Shown: positions 7,392 to 14,272 of the stretch, in pieces
How the letters are laid out: each line of letters starts with the position of its first letter
How positions within the stretch are numbered: the stretch's first letter is position 1
NCBI GenBank assembly: GCA_964517075.1
Contig: CAZFAT010000167.1
Location: forward strand, 1 to 15,415
Length of the DNA stretch: 15,415 bases
Origin: CAZFAT01 sp964517075
GTDB lineage: Bacteria; Acidobacteriota; Vicinamibacteria; Vicinamibacterales; SCN-69-37
Reading direction: 5' to 3'
Made by a program: the position numbers and the translations under genes
The notes under the pieces: generated by a model
Seen by the model: only the letters and a program-made list of their open reading frames with translations
Databases searched by the model: none
Told to the model about the DNA's origin: nothing

Positions 7392-9293
7392 GTGTCGTGC
7401 CTCAATCGTCCGGGTCCCTCCTTCCTCCTCGCGCCCGCTATGGCGGCGCTGACGTTGCAAGGCGCCGCGCAGGAACGCGCGCGCGCGGATATTCCCGAAC
7501 AGCATCGCTGGAACCTGACGGAGCTGTTCCAGACCGACGCGGCCTGGCGGGCCGCCAAGGACAAGCTGGCGGCCGACGTGCCGGGCCTCGCCGCGTTCAA
7601 GGGCCGGCTCGAGTCGTCCGCATCCGTGCTGGCCGACGCGCTCGATCTGCAGCATGCCCTCGACAAGGAACTGGCGCGGGCGTCTGCCTACGCCGGTATG
7701 CTCGCCGACGAGGACACGCGCGACTCGTCGCGCGAGAGCATGCGCCAGGAGATGGTCCAGTTGTGGGCCGCCTTCGCCGCGGAAGCGTCCTACATGCGGC
7801 CTGAGATCCTCCGGTTCGCGCCGGGCCGCATCGCGGAGTTCCTGGCGGCCGAGCCGCGCCTCGGCGTATACCGGTTCGCCCTCGAGGATCTCGCGCGACT
7901 CGCGCCCCACACCTTGTCGCCGGCCGAAGAGAAACTGCTCGCCGACGCGGGTCCCATTGCCGGCGCCTCGGGCAGCGTCTACAACGTGCTCACCAACGCG
8001 GACTTTCCGTATCCCGTCATCCGTCTGTCGGACGGCAAGGACGTGCGCGTCAACCAGGCCGCCTACAGCCTGCATCGCGCGAGCACGAACCGGGCGGACC
8101 GCGAGCGCGTGATGGCGGCGTTCTTCGAGGCGCACGGCGCCTTCGCCCGCACGTTCGGCACGACGATGAACGGCAGCGTGCGCAAGGCGCTCTTCTACGC
8201 CAAGGCGCGCAACTATCCGTCGTCGATTGAGGCGGCGCTGGCCGGTCCGAACATCCCGCTGGCCGTGTACACGCGGCTGGTCGAGGGTGTGAACCGGCAT
8301 CTGCCGAGCTTTCATCGCTACCTCGGCCTGCGGAAACGCATGCTCGGCGTGAGCGAGCTGCACTACTACGACCTCTACGCGCCGCTCGTCGAATCGGTCA
8401 ACCTGGCCTACACACCGGAGGAGGCCGCGCGCCACGTGCTCGAGGCCATGAAGCCGCTCGGGCCCGACTACCAGGCCGCGCTCAGCCGTTCGTTCACCGG
8501 GCGCTGGATCGACATGTTTCCCACGCCGGGCAAGCGATCGGGCGCCTACTCGCAGGGCGCCGCCTACGACGTGCACCCGTTCGTGCTGATGAACTACAAC
8601 GGCAAGTTCGACGACATGTCCACGCTCGCGCACGAGCTGGGCCATGCCATGCACAGCTTCTTCTCGAACGGCACCCAGCCCTACCCGACGGCCGACTATC
8701 CGATCTTCCTGGCCGAGGTCGCATCCACGTTCAACGAGTCGCTCCTGATCGACCACATGCTGCGGGTGATTCGCGACGACGACACGCGGCTAGCGATTCT
8801 GGGCAGCTACCTCGAGGGCATCAAGGGCACCGTGTTTCGCCAGACGCAGTTTGCGGAGTTCGAGTTGCGCATGCACGAGATGGTGGGCAAGGGCCAGCCG
8901 CTCACCGGCGACAACCTGGCGGCCCTCTATCTCGACATCACGAAGCGCTACTACGGCCACGACCAGGGCGTGGCCGTCGTCGACGACTACATCGCGCACG
9001 AGTGGAGTTTCATTCCGCACTTCTACCGCGAGTTCTACGTCTACCAATACGCGACATCGTTCACCGCATCAGAGGCGCTGGCCCAGAAGGTGAAGGCCGG
9101 AGATGCCGACGCGACGAAGCGGTACCTGACGCTGATCTCGTCAGGAGGCTCGCAGTACCCGATTGATCTGCTGCGCGCGGCCGGCGTCGACATGACGACC
9201 GACGAGCCGCTCGAGCTGACGCTGCGGGAGATGAACCGGGTGATGGACGAGATGGAGCGGCTGATCGCGAAACGCGACGGCGCGTCGCGCTGA
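7392..9293 (+). CDS. pepF: Exported oligoendopeptidase F (M3B metallopeptidase)
   Basis: The 633-residue protein belongs to peptidase family M3B, zinc enzymes that cut short peptides inside an enclosed channel. The zinc site is clear: HELGH with His414, Glu415 and His418, then Glu442 in LAEVAST as third ligand. The N-terminal helical lobe typical of PepF covers about 40-300, and the length is normal. Unlike the cytosolic enzymes of Firmicutes, it begins with a likely signal peptide (FLLAPAMAALTLQGAAQ). The frame is open to GTG 7323, but the stretch before GTG 7392 is Arg/Gly-rich and overlaps a hairpin, so GTG 7392 is preferred. No ribosome binding site is seen. Eleven bases separate it from the thioredoxin-like gene, so the two are likely one operon. 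Export of the enzyme is inferred from the leader alone. Confidence 0.9.
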   Translation: MSCLNRPGPSFLLAPAMAALTLQGAAQERARADIPEQHRWNLTELFQTDAAWRAAKDKLAADVPGLAAFKGRLESSASVLADALDLQHALDKELARASAYAGMLADEDTRDSSRESMRQEMVQLWAAFAAEASYMRPEILRFAPGRIAEFLAAEPRLGVYRFALEDLARLAPHTLSPAEEKLLADAGPIAGASGSVYNVLTNADFPYPVIRLSDGKDVRVNQAAYSLHRASTNRADRERVMAAFFEAHGAFARTFGTTMNGSVRKALFYAKARNYPSSIEAALAGPNIPLAVYTRLVEGVNRHLPSFHRYLGLRKRMLGVSELHYYDLYAPLVESVNLAYTPEEAARHVLEAMKPLGPDYQAALSRSFTGRWIDMFPTPGKRSGAYSQGAAYDVHPFVLMNYNGKFDDMSTLAHELGHAMHSFFSNGTQPYPTADYPIFLAEVASTFNESLLIDHMLRVIRDDDTRLAILGSYLEGIKGTVFRQTQFAEFELRMHEMVGKGQPLTGDNLAALYLDITKRYYGHDQGVAVVDDYIAHEWSFIPHFYREFYVYQYATSFTASEALAQKVKAGDADATKRYLTLISSGGSQYPIDLLRAAGVDMTTDEPLELTLREMNRVMDEMERLIAKRDGASR

Positions 9294-9304
9294 GGCGGGA
9301 TTCC

Positions 9305-9895
9305 ATGGCTGAAACCCGCTCGTCCATGCTCGCCCTTGGCACGCCGGCGCCCCCCTTCTCGCTGCCGGACGTCGTCACCGGCCAGCCGGTGTCGCTCGAC
9401 ACGTTTGCCGGGGATCGGGCGGTGCTCGTGATGTTCATCTGCCGCCACTGTCCGTACGTGAAGCACGTCCAGGACGAGCTGGCGCGGATCGGCCGCGACT
9501 ACGCCGGGCGCGGCCTCGGGATCGTCGCGGTGTCATCGAACGACGCGCGCGCGTATCCCGAGGACTCGCCCGGCAAGCTGGCCGAGATGGCGTGTGGCAC
9601 CGGCTTCACCTTTCCGCTGTGCTACGACGAGTCCCAGGCCGTGGCGAAGGCGTACACGGCAGCCTGTACCCCGGACTTCTTTCTGTTCGACGCCGGGCGG
9701 AAGCTCGCCTATCGTGGCCAGCTCGACGACAGCCGCCCCGGGCGGAACGTACCGGTGACCGGCGCGGATCTGCGGAGTGCCATTGACGCGGTGCTGGCGG
9801 AACGGCCGGTCGAGGGCCCGCAGCGTCCCAGCATCGGATGCAACATCAAATGGAAGCCGGGCGCGGCCCCGCCGCCTGGTGCGGGCGGGCGGTGA
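9305..9895 (+). CDS. Thioredoxin-fold protein of the AhpC/TlpA-like group
   Basis: The 196-residue protein has a thioredoxin/peroxiredoxin fold: LGTPAPPFSLPDVVTGQ at the start, redox pair Cys46-Arg-His-Cys49 followed by PYVKHV, and the cis-proline loop CTPDFFLF (Pro123). Cys97, Cys106, Cys121 and Cys179 are further cysteines; Cys179 lies in PSIGCNIKWKPG, a C-terminal motif I know as constant in this thioredoxin-family subgroup. No signal peptide is visible, so it should act in the cytoplasm, as a thiol oxidoreductase or peroxide reductase; which one cannot be decided. Start ATG 9305 follows GAGG at 9292-9295, which overlaps the pepF stop. Its last bases overlap the start of the next gene. A redox partner for the peptidases around it is possible but unproven. 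Confidence 0.88.
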   Translation: MAETRSSMLALGTPAPPFSLPDVVTGQPVSLDTFAGDRAVLVMFICRHCPYVKHVQDELARIGRDYAGRGLGIVAVSSNDARAYPEDSPGKLAEMACGTGFTFPLCYDESQAVAKAYTAACTPDFFLFDAGRKLAYRGQLDDSRPGRNVPVTGADLRSAIDAVLAERPVEGPQRPSIGCNIKWKPGAAPPPGAGGR

Positions 9896-10632
9896 TTGGC
9901 CACGCCGCGCGACTGGCCGCCGCGGGCGTGCTCGCCGCCCTCGCGACGGCTGGCGCGGCCGGCCATCCGACCGGCACCCTGATCGCGGCCTTCGTCACCC
10001 GTACGGAAATCCTGCTCTGTTCGGACGGCCGCGTCGTGGACTCGGTCAGCCGGGCCACGGTGCGCGACGACTGGCCCAAGGTCCACGGGCTCACGACCCG
10101 GACGGGATTGCTGACGGCGGGTCGGGACTTGCCGGGCTTGCGCGATCAGTTCGTGACGAAGCTTGGCACGCAGCAGCCGGAGGCGGTGTCCGCCGTGGCC
10201 ACCGTGCTGCGCGGATCGCTCGAGGCGGAGTGGCGGGCGCTGACGGCGCGGTCGGGCCGCCAGCCGGCCGGGCGCGTCTTCGCGGTGGTGGCGGGATTCG
10301 ACGCCAGAGGCGCGCCGCGCCTGTTCTACATGGACAGCGCGACGACGACGCCGTTCCTGTTGCAGCCGGTCCCGCTGTTCGGCGCGGGGCAGGAGCTCGA
10401 GATCTTCGCCATCGCGACCAACAGCAGCGCCCGCGAGGACATCTCGGCGCTGCTCGTGCGGAATCTCGACGCGCTGGTTCGTCAGCAGGCGGGCGCGAAT
10501 CGCCGCGCCCTGATGCTCGCGGCCTTCGACAACGCGAAGCGCGACCTCGGGACGAGGAACCCGACGGTGGGCGGCCGGACGTTCGCGTCCATCATCACGC
10601 CGGAGCGCGGGTACGAACCGCTGCGGCCATGA
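9892..10632 (+). CDS. Exported proteasome-beta-like Ntn hydrolase
   Basis: GTG 9892 overlaps the TGA of the preceding gene (GTGA) and opens into a signal peptide (MIGHAARLAAAGVLAALATAGAAG), so it is preferred to ATG 9838 deep inside that gene. The 246-residue product resembles 20S proteasome beta subunits and HslV. Gly28-Thr29 matches the Gly(-1)/Thr1 self-cleavage site. Counting Thr29 as 1, Asp45 falls exactly at 17 (CSDGR, as in HslV GDGQ) and Lys63 (WPKVHGL) at 35, close to the catalytic Lys33. Later strands also fit: LLTAGR, VVAGFDARGAPRLFYMDS and a C-terminal VGG segment. The mature length from Thr29 is 218 residues, typical for the fold. The usual Ser129 and Asp166/Ser169 could not be placed. 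It may be an envelope threonine peptidase; activity and assembly are inferred. Confidence 0.68.
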   Translation: MIGHAARLAAAGVLAALATAGAAGHPTGTLIAAFVTRTEILLCSDGRVVDSVSRATVRDDWPKVHGLTTRTGLLTAGRDLPGLRDQFVTKLGTQQPEAVSAVATVLRGSLEAEWRALTARSGRQPAGRVFAVVAGFDARGAPRLFYMDSATTTPFLLQPVPLFGAGQELEIFAIATNSSAREDISALLVRNLDALVRQQAGANRRALMLAAFDNAKRDLGTRNPTVGGRTFASIITPERGYEPLRP

Positions 10633-10633
10633 C

Positions 10634-10703
10634 GGTTATCGGTCCTCGGTTTTCGGTTCAGACGCCCAGCCACCGGGGAACCGAGAATCGACCACCGGTA
10701 ACC
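10634..10703. terminator. 26-base inverted repeat between convergent genes (AACCGAG family)
   Basis: The left arm 10634-10659 and right arm 10678-10703 are 26 bases each with an 18-base spacer. Arm against arm, 21 of 26 positions pair; three of the other five become G-U pairs in RNA made from the + strand, leaving only two mismatches. It fills the gap between the Ntn hydrolase stop (10632) and the M16 stop (10708). A T-rich run (10705-10714, broken by C and A) follows on the + strand. A role as a two-way transcription end point fits the position, but this is also a member of a repeated element family, sharing its start GGTTATCGGTC with 5858. Confidence 0.55.
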
Positions 10704-10707
10704 CTTC

Positions 10708-13563
10708 TTATTTCTCCGGCACCAGCGTCACCCGGATGCGGTTGTCCAGATCGAAGTACTGCTGGGCCGCCTGCTGGATCGATGCCGGCGTGATGCCGCG
10801 GTAGTACTCCGTGAGGCGGTTCAGTTCATCCAGGTCCTCGCCGAGCTGATAGCGCACGGCCAGTTCGCGGACGAAGAATTCGTTCTCGCGAACGGCTGTC
10901 TCGTGCTCGCGCAGCAGCACTTCGCGGACGTCGTTCACGACCTGGTCGGCTGGCGGCGTCTTGCGCAGCCGCTCGATTTCCTCCATCACGCGGGCGTACA
11001 GCGCATCGGCGCGCTCCGGACTCGATCCATAGCCGATGTTGAGGGTGTACTCCGGGCGGGGGATCTTGGTGTACCCGGCGCCGACGCCCACGCTGTAGGT
11101 GCCGCCGAGGTCCTCGCGCAGGGTTTCGCGCAGGCGCGTCTGCAGCACCATCGCCATCGCGCGAATCTGTACCCGCCGCGGCTGCGTGTACTCGAAGGGG
11201 CCCGAGAAGAGAATCAGCGTCTCGCTCTGCGGCTCGATGCCCTTGGCGACGCGTCGTTCGATCACGCCGCGCTGGGTCGGCGGCTCGACGTCCTTCCAGG
11301 TTTCCTTCCGCCCCTTCGAGGGAAGGCCACCGAGGTAGCGCTCGACCAGCGGCCGGATCGTGGGCAGGTCGAAGCTGCCGACGAACACGAACGTGAAGTC
11401 GCTGGCATCGGCGAAGCGATCGCGGTAGAACGCCATTGATTTCTCGAGGCTCATCTCGTCCACCATCGCCACCGTCATCGGCAGCTTCCGGACGGGCGGC
11501 TTGCCGTAGCGCGCCTCGACGATGGCGCGCTCGAAGGCGAAGGAGGGCTGCGCCTCCTGATTGGCCAGCGCGGCCCGGGCCTGCGCGGTCATCGCCTGGA
11601 ACACCGTCGGATCGGCGCGCGGCGCGGTGAACCGCAGATACACGAGCTGGAACAGCGTCTCGAGGTCCTTGATGCTGCCGCTGCCGCTCAGGCCCTCCGT
11701 CGTGCTGTCGATGCTGACGCCGACGCCGGCGACCTTGCCGGTCAGGACGCGGCGGAGATCGATCGAGCTGAACTCGCCGACGCCGCCGGCGCCGACGGCC
11801 TGCGCCGCGGTGCTGGCCGGGATGAACTCCGCGTCGGCGACGAGCGAGTGGCCGCCCGGGCTGAACGCGCGCATCAGAATCTCGTCCTGCTTGAAGGTCG
11901 TCGGCTTCAGCACCACGCGGACGCCGTTTGAGAGCTGCCACTCCGTGAGGCCGTGCGCCTCCCGCGTGTTCGTGCTGGTGATGCGGCCCGGTGCGGGCGG
12001 CGTCTCCAGGAGCGGTCGCGTCGGCACACGGTCCACATACGCGGTGATCGCCTTCTTCTCGACGCCGCTGATGACGGCCGCCAGCGTCTTCGCGTCCGGC
12101 ACGGTCAGCCCCGGCTTCTCGGGCGCGCTGACCGCGACCACGCGGCTGCGGTCCGGCGACCAGGTGCGGGCGACCGCGTTGACTTCTTCCAGGGTGATCG
12201 TCGGGAGGAACCGTCGGTAGAGCTCGTGCTCGTACACGATGCCGGGAATGGGCTCGCGTTCCGTGAACGCGCGCGTGTACTCCGCGGCGTACCGTGAGGA
12301 GTCCTGCTTGTCTTTCTCGGCAACGGCCTGGTCCATCTGGCGGAGCAGCGCGGTCTTGCGCCGGTCGAGCTCGGTCGCCGTGAACCCGAACCGCGCCACG
12401 CGTTCGTTCTCGGTGAACAGGGCCTCGAGCCCGCGCGCGATCCCCTCGTCGCGCACCGATGCGCTCAGAATGGTCGTTTCCGTCGTCCGCACGAACAGGC
12501 CGTGCTGGGCGCCGGCCCCGAGAAACGGCGGATCCGCCTGCTGGGCCAGTTCCGAGAACCGCGCCGACAGCATGCCGGAGAACAACCCCTCCACGATCTG
12601 CCGGCGGTACGCGCCGACAGTGGTCTGATCGCGGGCCGGCATCGTGTGGTACACGCTGACGCTCGTGCCGCTCGCTTCCGGATCGGTCGCGATCGTGAAG
12701 TCGGTGCCCGGCCGATCGGGGACGCTGTGGGCCGGCCGCGGCCGTGGCGAGGCCGGCGATCGCAGCGGCGCGAACTGCGTCTGGATCTTCTTGACGATGG
12801 CCGCCGGGTCGAAGTCGCCGACCGCGATTACCGCCATGAGGTCGGGCCGGTACCAGTCCGTGTAGAACTGCTTCAGCCGCTCGTGCTTGAAGTTCTGGAG
12901 CATCTCGACCTTGCCGATCGGCAGGCGCGCCGCGTAGCGCGAGCCGGCGAGCAGCACGGGCAGTTGTTCGTCCTGCATCCGGGCAGCCGCTCCGCGGCGC
13001 ATCCGCCACTCCTCGATGACGACGCCGCGCTCGCGGTCGATTTCCTCAGGCACGAACGACAGGTGCTGCGCCCAGTCCTCGAGGATCATGAACGCCTTGT
13101 CCATGGCCTCGGGCCGGTCGGTCGGCACCTGCAGCATGTACACGGTCTCGTCGAAGCTCGTGAACGCGTTCACACTCGGCCCGAAGCGCATGCCGATGGA
13201 CTCCATGAACGTGACGATCTCCTGCTTCGGGAAGCGCTCCGTGCCGTTGAACGCCATGTGCTCCACGAAGTGCGCCAGCCCCAACTGGTCGTCGTCCTCG
13301 AGCACCGAGCCGGCGTTGACGACGAGGCGCAGCGCCGCGCGGTTGTCGGGCTGTTCGTTCGCCCGCACGTAGTAGCGCAGGCCGTTCGGCAGCGATCCGA
13401 CGGTGATCAGCGGATCGACCGGAATGGTCGCCGTCAGCGGCGCGGAGGCAGCGGGCGCCTGCGCGACGGGAGCCGGCGCCTGCGCGTGCGGGCGGCCAAT
13501 CCAGGCGCCGAGGAGGGCAACGACGACGAGGAGCGCGGGAGGCGTGCGGCGGCCGAGCGTCAT
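10708..13563 (-). CDS. Exported M16 zinc protease, PqqL/pitrilysin-like
   Basis: The 951-residue protein starts at the ATG complementary to 13561-13563, with GAGGA seven bases before it. A signal peptide (MTLGRRTPPALLVVVALLGAWIGRPHAQA) and an Ala-Pro linker lead into two M16 halves. The first holds the inverted zinc motif His98-Phe-Val-Glu101-His102, followed by AFNGTERFPK and the distal Glu region ERGVVIEEW (178-186). The stretch MRFGPSVNAFTSFDETVYMLQVP is very like PqqL-type proteases. The second half (about 500-951) has the fold but no HxxEH, as is normal: it closes the chamber. Length fits the family (about 930). It should degrade peptides in the periplasm. It converges on the Ntn hydrolase gene and diverges from a membrane-protein gene. 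The frame is open upstream to 14205, which is a shadow. Confidence 0.92.
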   Translation of the reverse strand: MTLGRRTPPALLVVVALLGAWIGRPHAQAPAPVAQAPAASAPLTATIPVDPLITVGSLPNGLRYYVRANEQPDNRAALRLVVNAGSVLEDDDQLGLAHFVEHMAFNGTERFPKQEIVTFMESIGMRFGPSVNAFTSFDETVYMLQVPTDRPEAMDKAFMILEDWAQHLSFVPEEIDRERGVVIEEWRMRRGAAARMQDEQLPVLLAGSRYAARLPIGKVEMLQNFKHERLKQFYTDWYRPDLMAVIAVGDFDPAAIVKKIQTQFAPLRSPASPRPRPAHSVPDRPGTDFTIATDPEASGTSVSVYHTMPARDQTTVGAYRRQIVEGLFSGMLSARFSELAQQADPPFLGAGAQHGLFVRTTETTILSASVRDEGIARGLEALFTENERVARFGFTATELDRRKTALLRQMDQAVAEKDKQDSSRYAAEYTRAFTEREPIPGIVYEHELYRRFLPTITLEEVNAVARTWSPDRSRVVAVSAPEKPGLTVPDAKTLAAVISGVEKKAITAYVDRVPTRPLLETPPAPGRITSTNTREAHGLTEWQLSNGVRVVLKPTTFKQDEILMRAFSPGGHSLVADAEFIPASTAAQAVGAGGVGEFSSIDLRRVLTGKVAGVGVSIDSTTEGLSGSGSIKDLETLFQLVYLRFTAPRADPTVFQAMTAQARAALANQEAQPSFAFERAIVEARYGKPPVRKLPMTVAMVDEMSLEKSMAFYRDRFADASDFTFVFVGSFDLPTIRPLVERYLGGLPSKGRKETWKDVEPPTQRGVIERRVAKGIEPQSETLILFSGPFEYTQPRRVQIRAMAMVLQTRLRETLREDLGGTYSVGVGAGYTKIPRPEYTLNIGYGSSPERADALYARVMEEIERLRKTPPADQVVNDVREVLLREHETAVRENEFFVRELAVRYQLGEDLDELNRLTEYYRGITPASIQQAAQQYFDLDNRIRVTLVPEK

Positions 13564-13605
13564 GAAGGAATCCTCGACAGAAGCGCCCCGATGGAGCGAG
13601 GCTGG

Positions 13606-14010
13606 ATGGAGTACCTGGATTATATGGTGGCCCCGTGGACGCGCGTCCTCCTGTGCGGATGTCTGATGGTGGAAGGGGCCTCCACGGCGCTGTGGATGAC
13701 GTCGCGGCTGTCCATGCTGCCGGCCTACGGGGGACTCACCGTGGCCCTGATGCTGGCGCGCGGGCTCGTGGGCGCCCTGCAGCTCACGACCGGGTCGCTG
13801 CTGTGGCGCCGGGCGCCGGCCGGCGAGGCGATCGCGCCGGCGGTGTTCCTGACGTCGGCTGCGCTCTACGCGCTCGAACTCGGCCTTCGTCTGCGCCCGA
13901 GCAGCGTCTATCCCGGCGCCCGCTGGATCCTCGTCGGGAGCTACGCCGCCTACGCAGTCACGTGCGCGGTCCTGGTCCGGTATCTGAAATCGAGAACCGA
14001 GAACCGGTGA
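13606..14010 (+). CDS. Small four-helix membrane protein, unknown function
   Basis: The 134-residue product shows four likely transmembrane helices: about 12-32 (RVLLCGCLMVEGASTALWM), 41-66, 77-97 and 105-125 (ILVGSYAAYAVTCAVLVRYL). I do not recognise the family. Three starts are possible: 13591 (no ribosome binding site), 13606 (GAGG at 13598-13601, chosen) and 13624 (which would leave the divergent M16 promoter outside the gene). It is transcribed away from the M16 gene with a gap of only about 42 bases. The last ten codons, RYLKSRTENR, run into the AACCGAG repeat at 13989-14020, so the natural C-terminus may once have been different. It is followed by the asd control region. Confidence 0.6.
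   Translation: MEYLDYMVAPWTRVLLCGCLMVEGASTALWMTSRLSMLPAYGGLTVALMLARGLVGALQLTTGSLLWRRAPAGEAIAPAVFLTSAALYALELGLRLRPSSVYPGARWILVGSYAAYAVTCAVLVRYLKSRTENR
13619..13647 (-). promoter_or_regulatory. Possible promoter of the M16 gene
   Basis: The - strand reads a perfect TATAAT at 13624-13619. The best-spaced -35 hexamer (13647-13642, GACGCG) is poor. Transcription would start near 13612, giving a leader of about 50 bases before the M16 ATG. The box lies inside the first codons of the divergent membrane-protein gene unless that gene starts at 13624. A perfect -10 in such GC-rich DNA is notable, but it may simply encode Asp-Tyr on the other strand. Confidence 0.33.
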
Positions 14011-14020
14011 CTGAAAACCA
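13989..14020 (+). repeat. AACCGAG heptad repeat overlapping a stop codon
   Basis: AATCGAG at 13988-13994 is followed by AACCGAG at 13995-14001 and AACCGGTG at 14002-14009. Degenerate units (ACTGAAA, ACCAAGA) follow. It resembles the right arm of the element at 10678-10703 (compare GAACCGAGAA and ACCGGTAACC), but no matching left arm is present, so it is a half element. It supplies the last five codons and the stop of the membrane-protein gene. Confidence 0.6.
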
Positions 14021-14029
14021 AGAAGGAGT

Positions 14030-14059
14030 TTGACTTCCGCCCAATCCCACCGATATCCT
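14030..14059 (+). promoter_or_regulatory. Probable sigma-70 promoter for the asd leader
   Basis: TTGACT (14030-14035; five of six to consensus) and TATCCT (14054-14059; four of six) are separated by 18 bases. Transcription would start near 14066, about six bases before the ATG of the small leader ORF. It lies outside any gene and directly upstream of the terminator and asd, which is where an attenuated biosynthetic promoter would be expected. Confidence 0.5.
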
Positions 14060-14071
14060 CTCGGTCTGGTC

Positions 14072-14155
14072 ATGGCTGCCATCCTTCTCACGGCTGGTCG
14101 CAAGCGGTTCAAGCGGGCGAAGACTGCTCCGGCGGTGGCAACGGCGCGCGCGTGA
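14072..14155 (+). CDS. Possible leader peptide upstream of asd
   Basis: A 27-codon frame, MAAILLTAG then RKRFKRAKT and an Ala-rich end, begins about six bases after the predicted transcription start and stops 32 bases before the terminator hairpin. Three Lys (AAG), three Thr and one Ile codon are present; these belong to the aspartate family, but there is no long run like those of thrL or ilvL, so control codons are not evident. The segment CGGCGG (14130-14135) inside it can pair with CCGCCG (14191-14196), the left arm of the terminator, which would make a competing antiterminator. It would be translated from an almost leaderless message. It may also be a chance frame. Confidence 0.33.
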   Translation: MAAILLTAGRKRFKRAKTAPAVATARA

Positions 14156-14187
14156 CCCTGGCCTGACCAACGGCCGAGTGGCCTCTG

Positions 14188-14222
14188 AACCCGCCGATGC
14201 GACAAGCGCGGCGGGTTTTTTT
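14188..14222 (+). terminator. Strong intrinsic terminator before asd
   Basis: AACCCGCCG (14188-14196) pairs perfectly with CGGCGGGTT (14209-14217) around a 12-base loop in which two more G-C pairs can form, and a run of seven T (14216-14222) follows on the + strand. It is a textbook rho-independent terminator. It ends 50 bases before the asd ATG. It could end transcripts from the upstream membrane-protein gene, or act as an attenuator on transcripts from the promoter at 14030. Confidence 0.85.
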
Positions 14223-14272
14223 GTGTTCATTTGGACGCTCCGGCTCGGCAGGTCGCGTCCTCGGTGGAGCGT

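Noticed and set aside
5769..8756. Open frame of 995 codons on the - strand
   Set aside because: It is antisense to the M28 and pepF genes, which have clear catalytic motifs; its translation is Arg/Val/His-rich with no domain. Long antisense frames are expected at this GC content.
10826..13009. Second long open frame on the - strand within the M16 gene
   Set aside because: It is a frame-shifted shadow of the M16 gene, Arg/Ala/Gly-rich and without any recognisable motif.
12502..13590. Long + strand extension upstream of the four-helix membrane protein
   Set aside because: It lies antisense to the 5' part of the M16 gene and reads as His/Arg-rich sequence; only the part from about 13591 onward looks like protein.
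14011..14190. Lysine riboswitch, SAM riboswitch or T-box before asd
   Set aside because: The terminator invited the idea, but I could not find the conserved core sequences of any of these elements, and the space fits a short leader ORF better.
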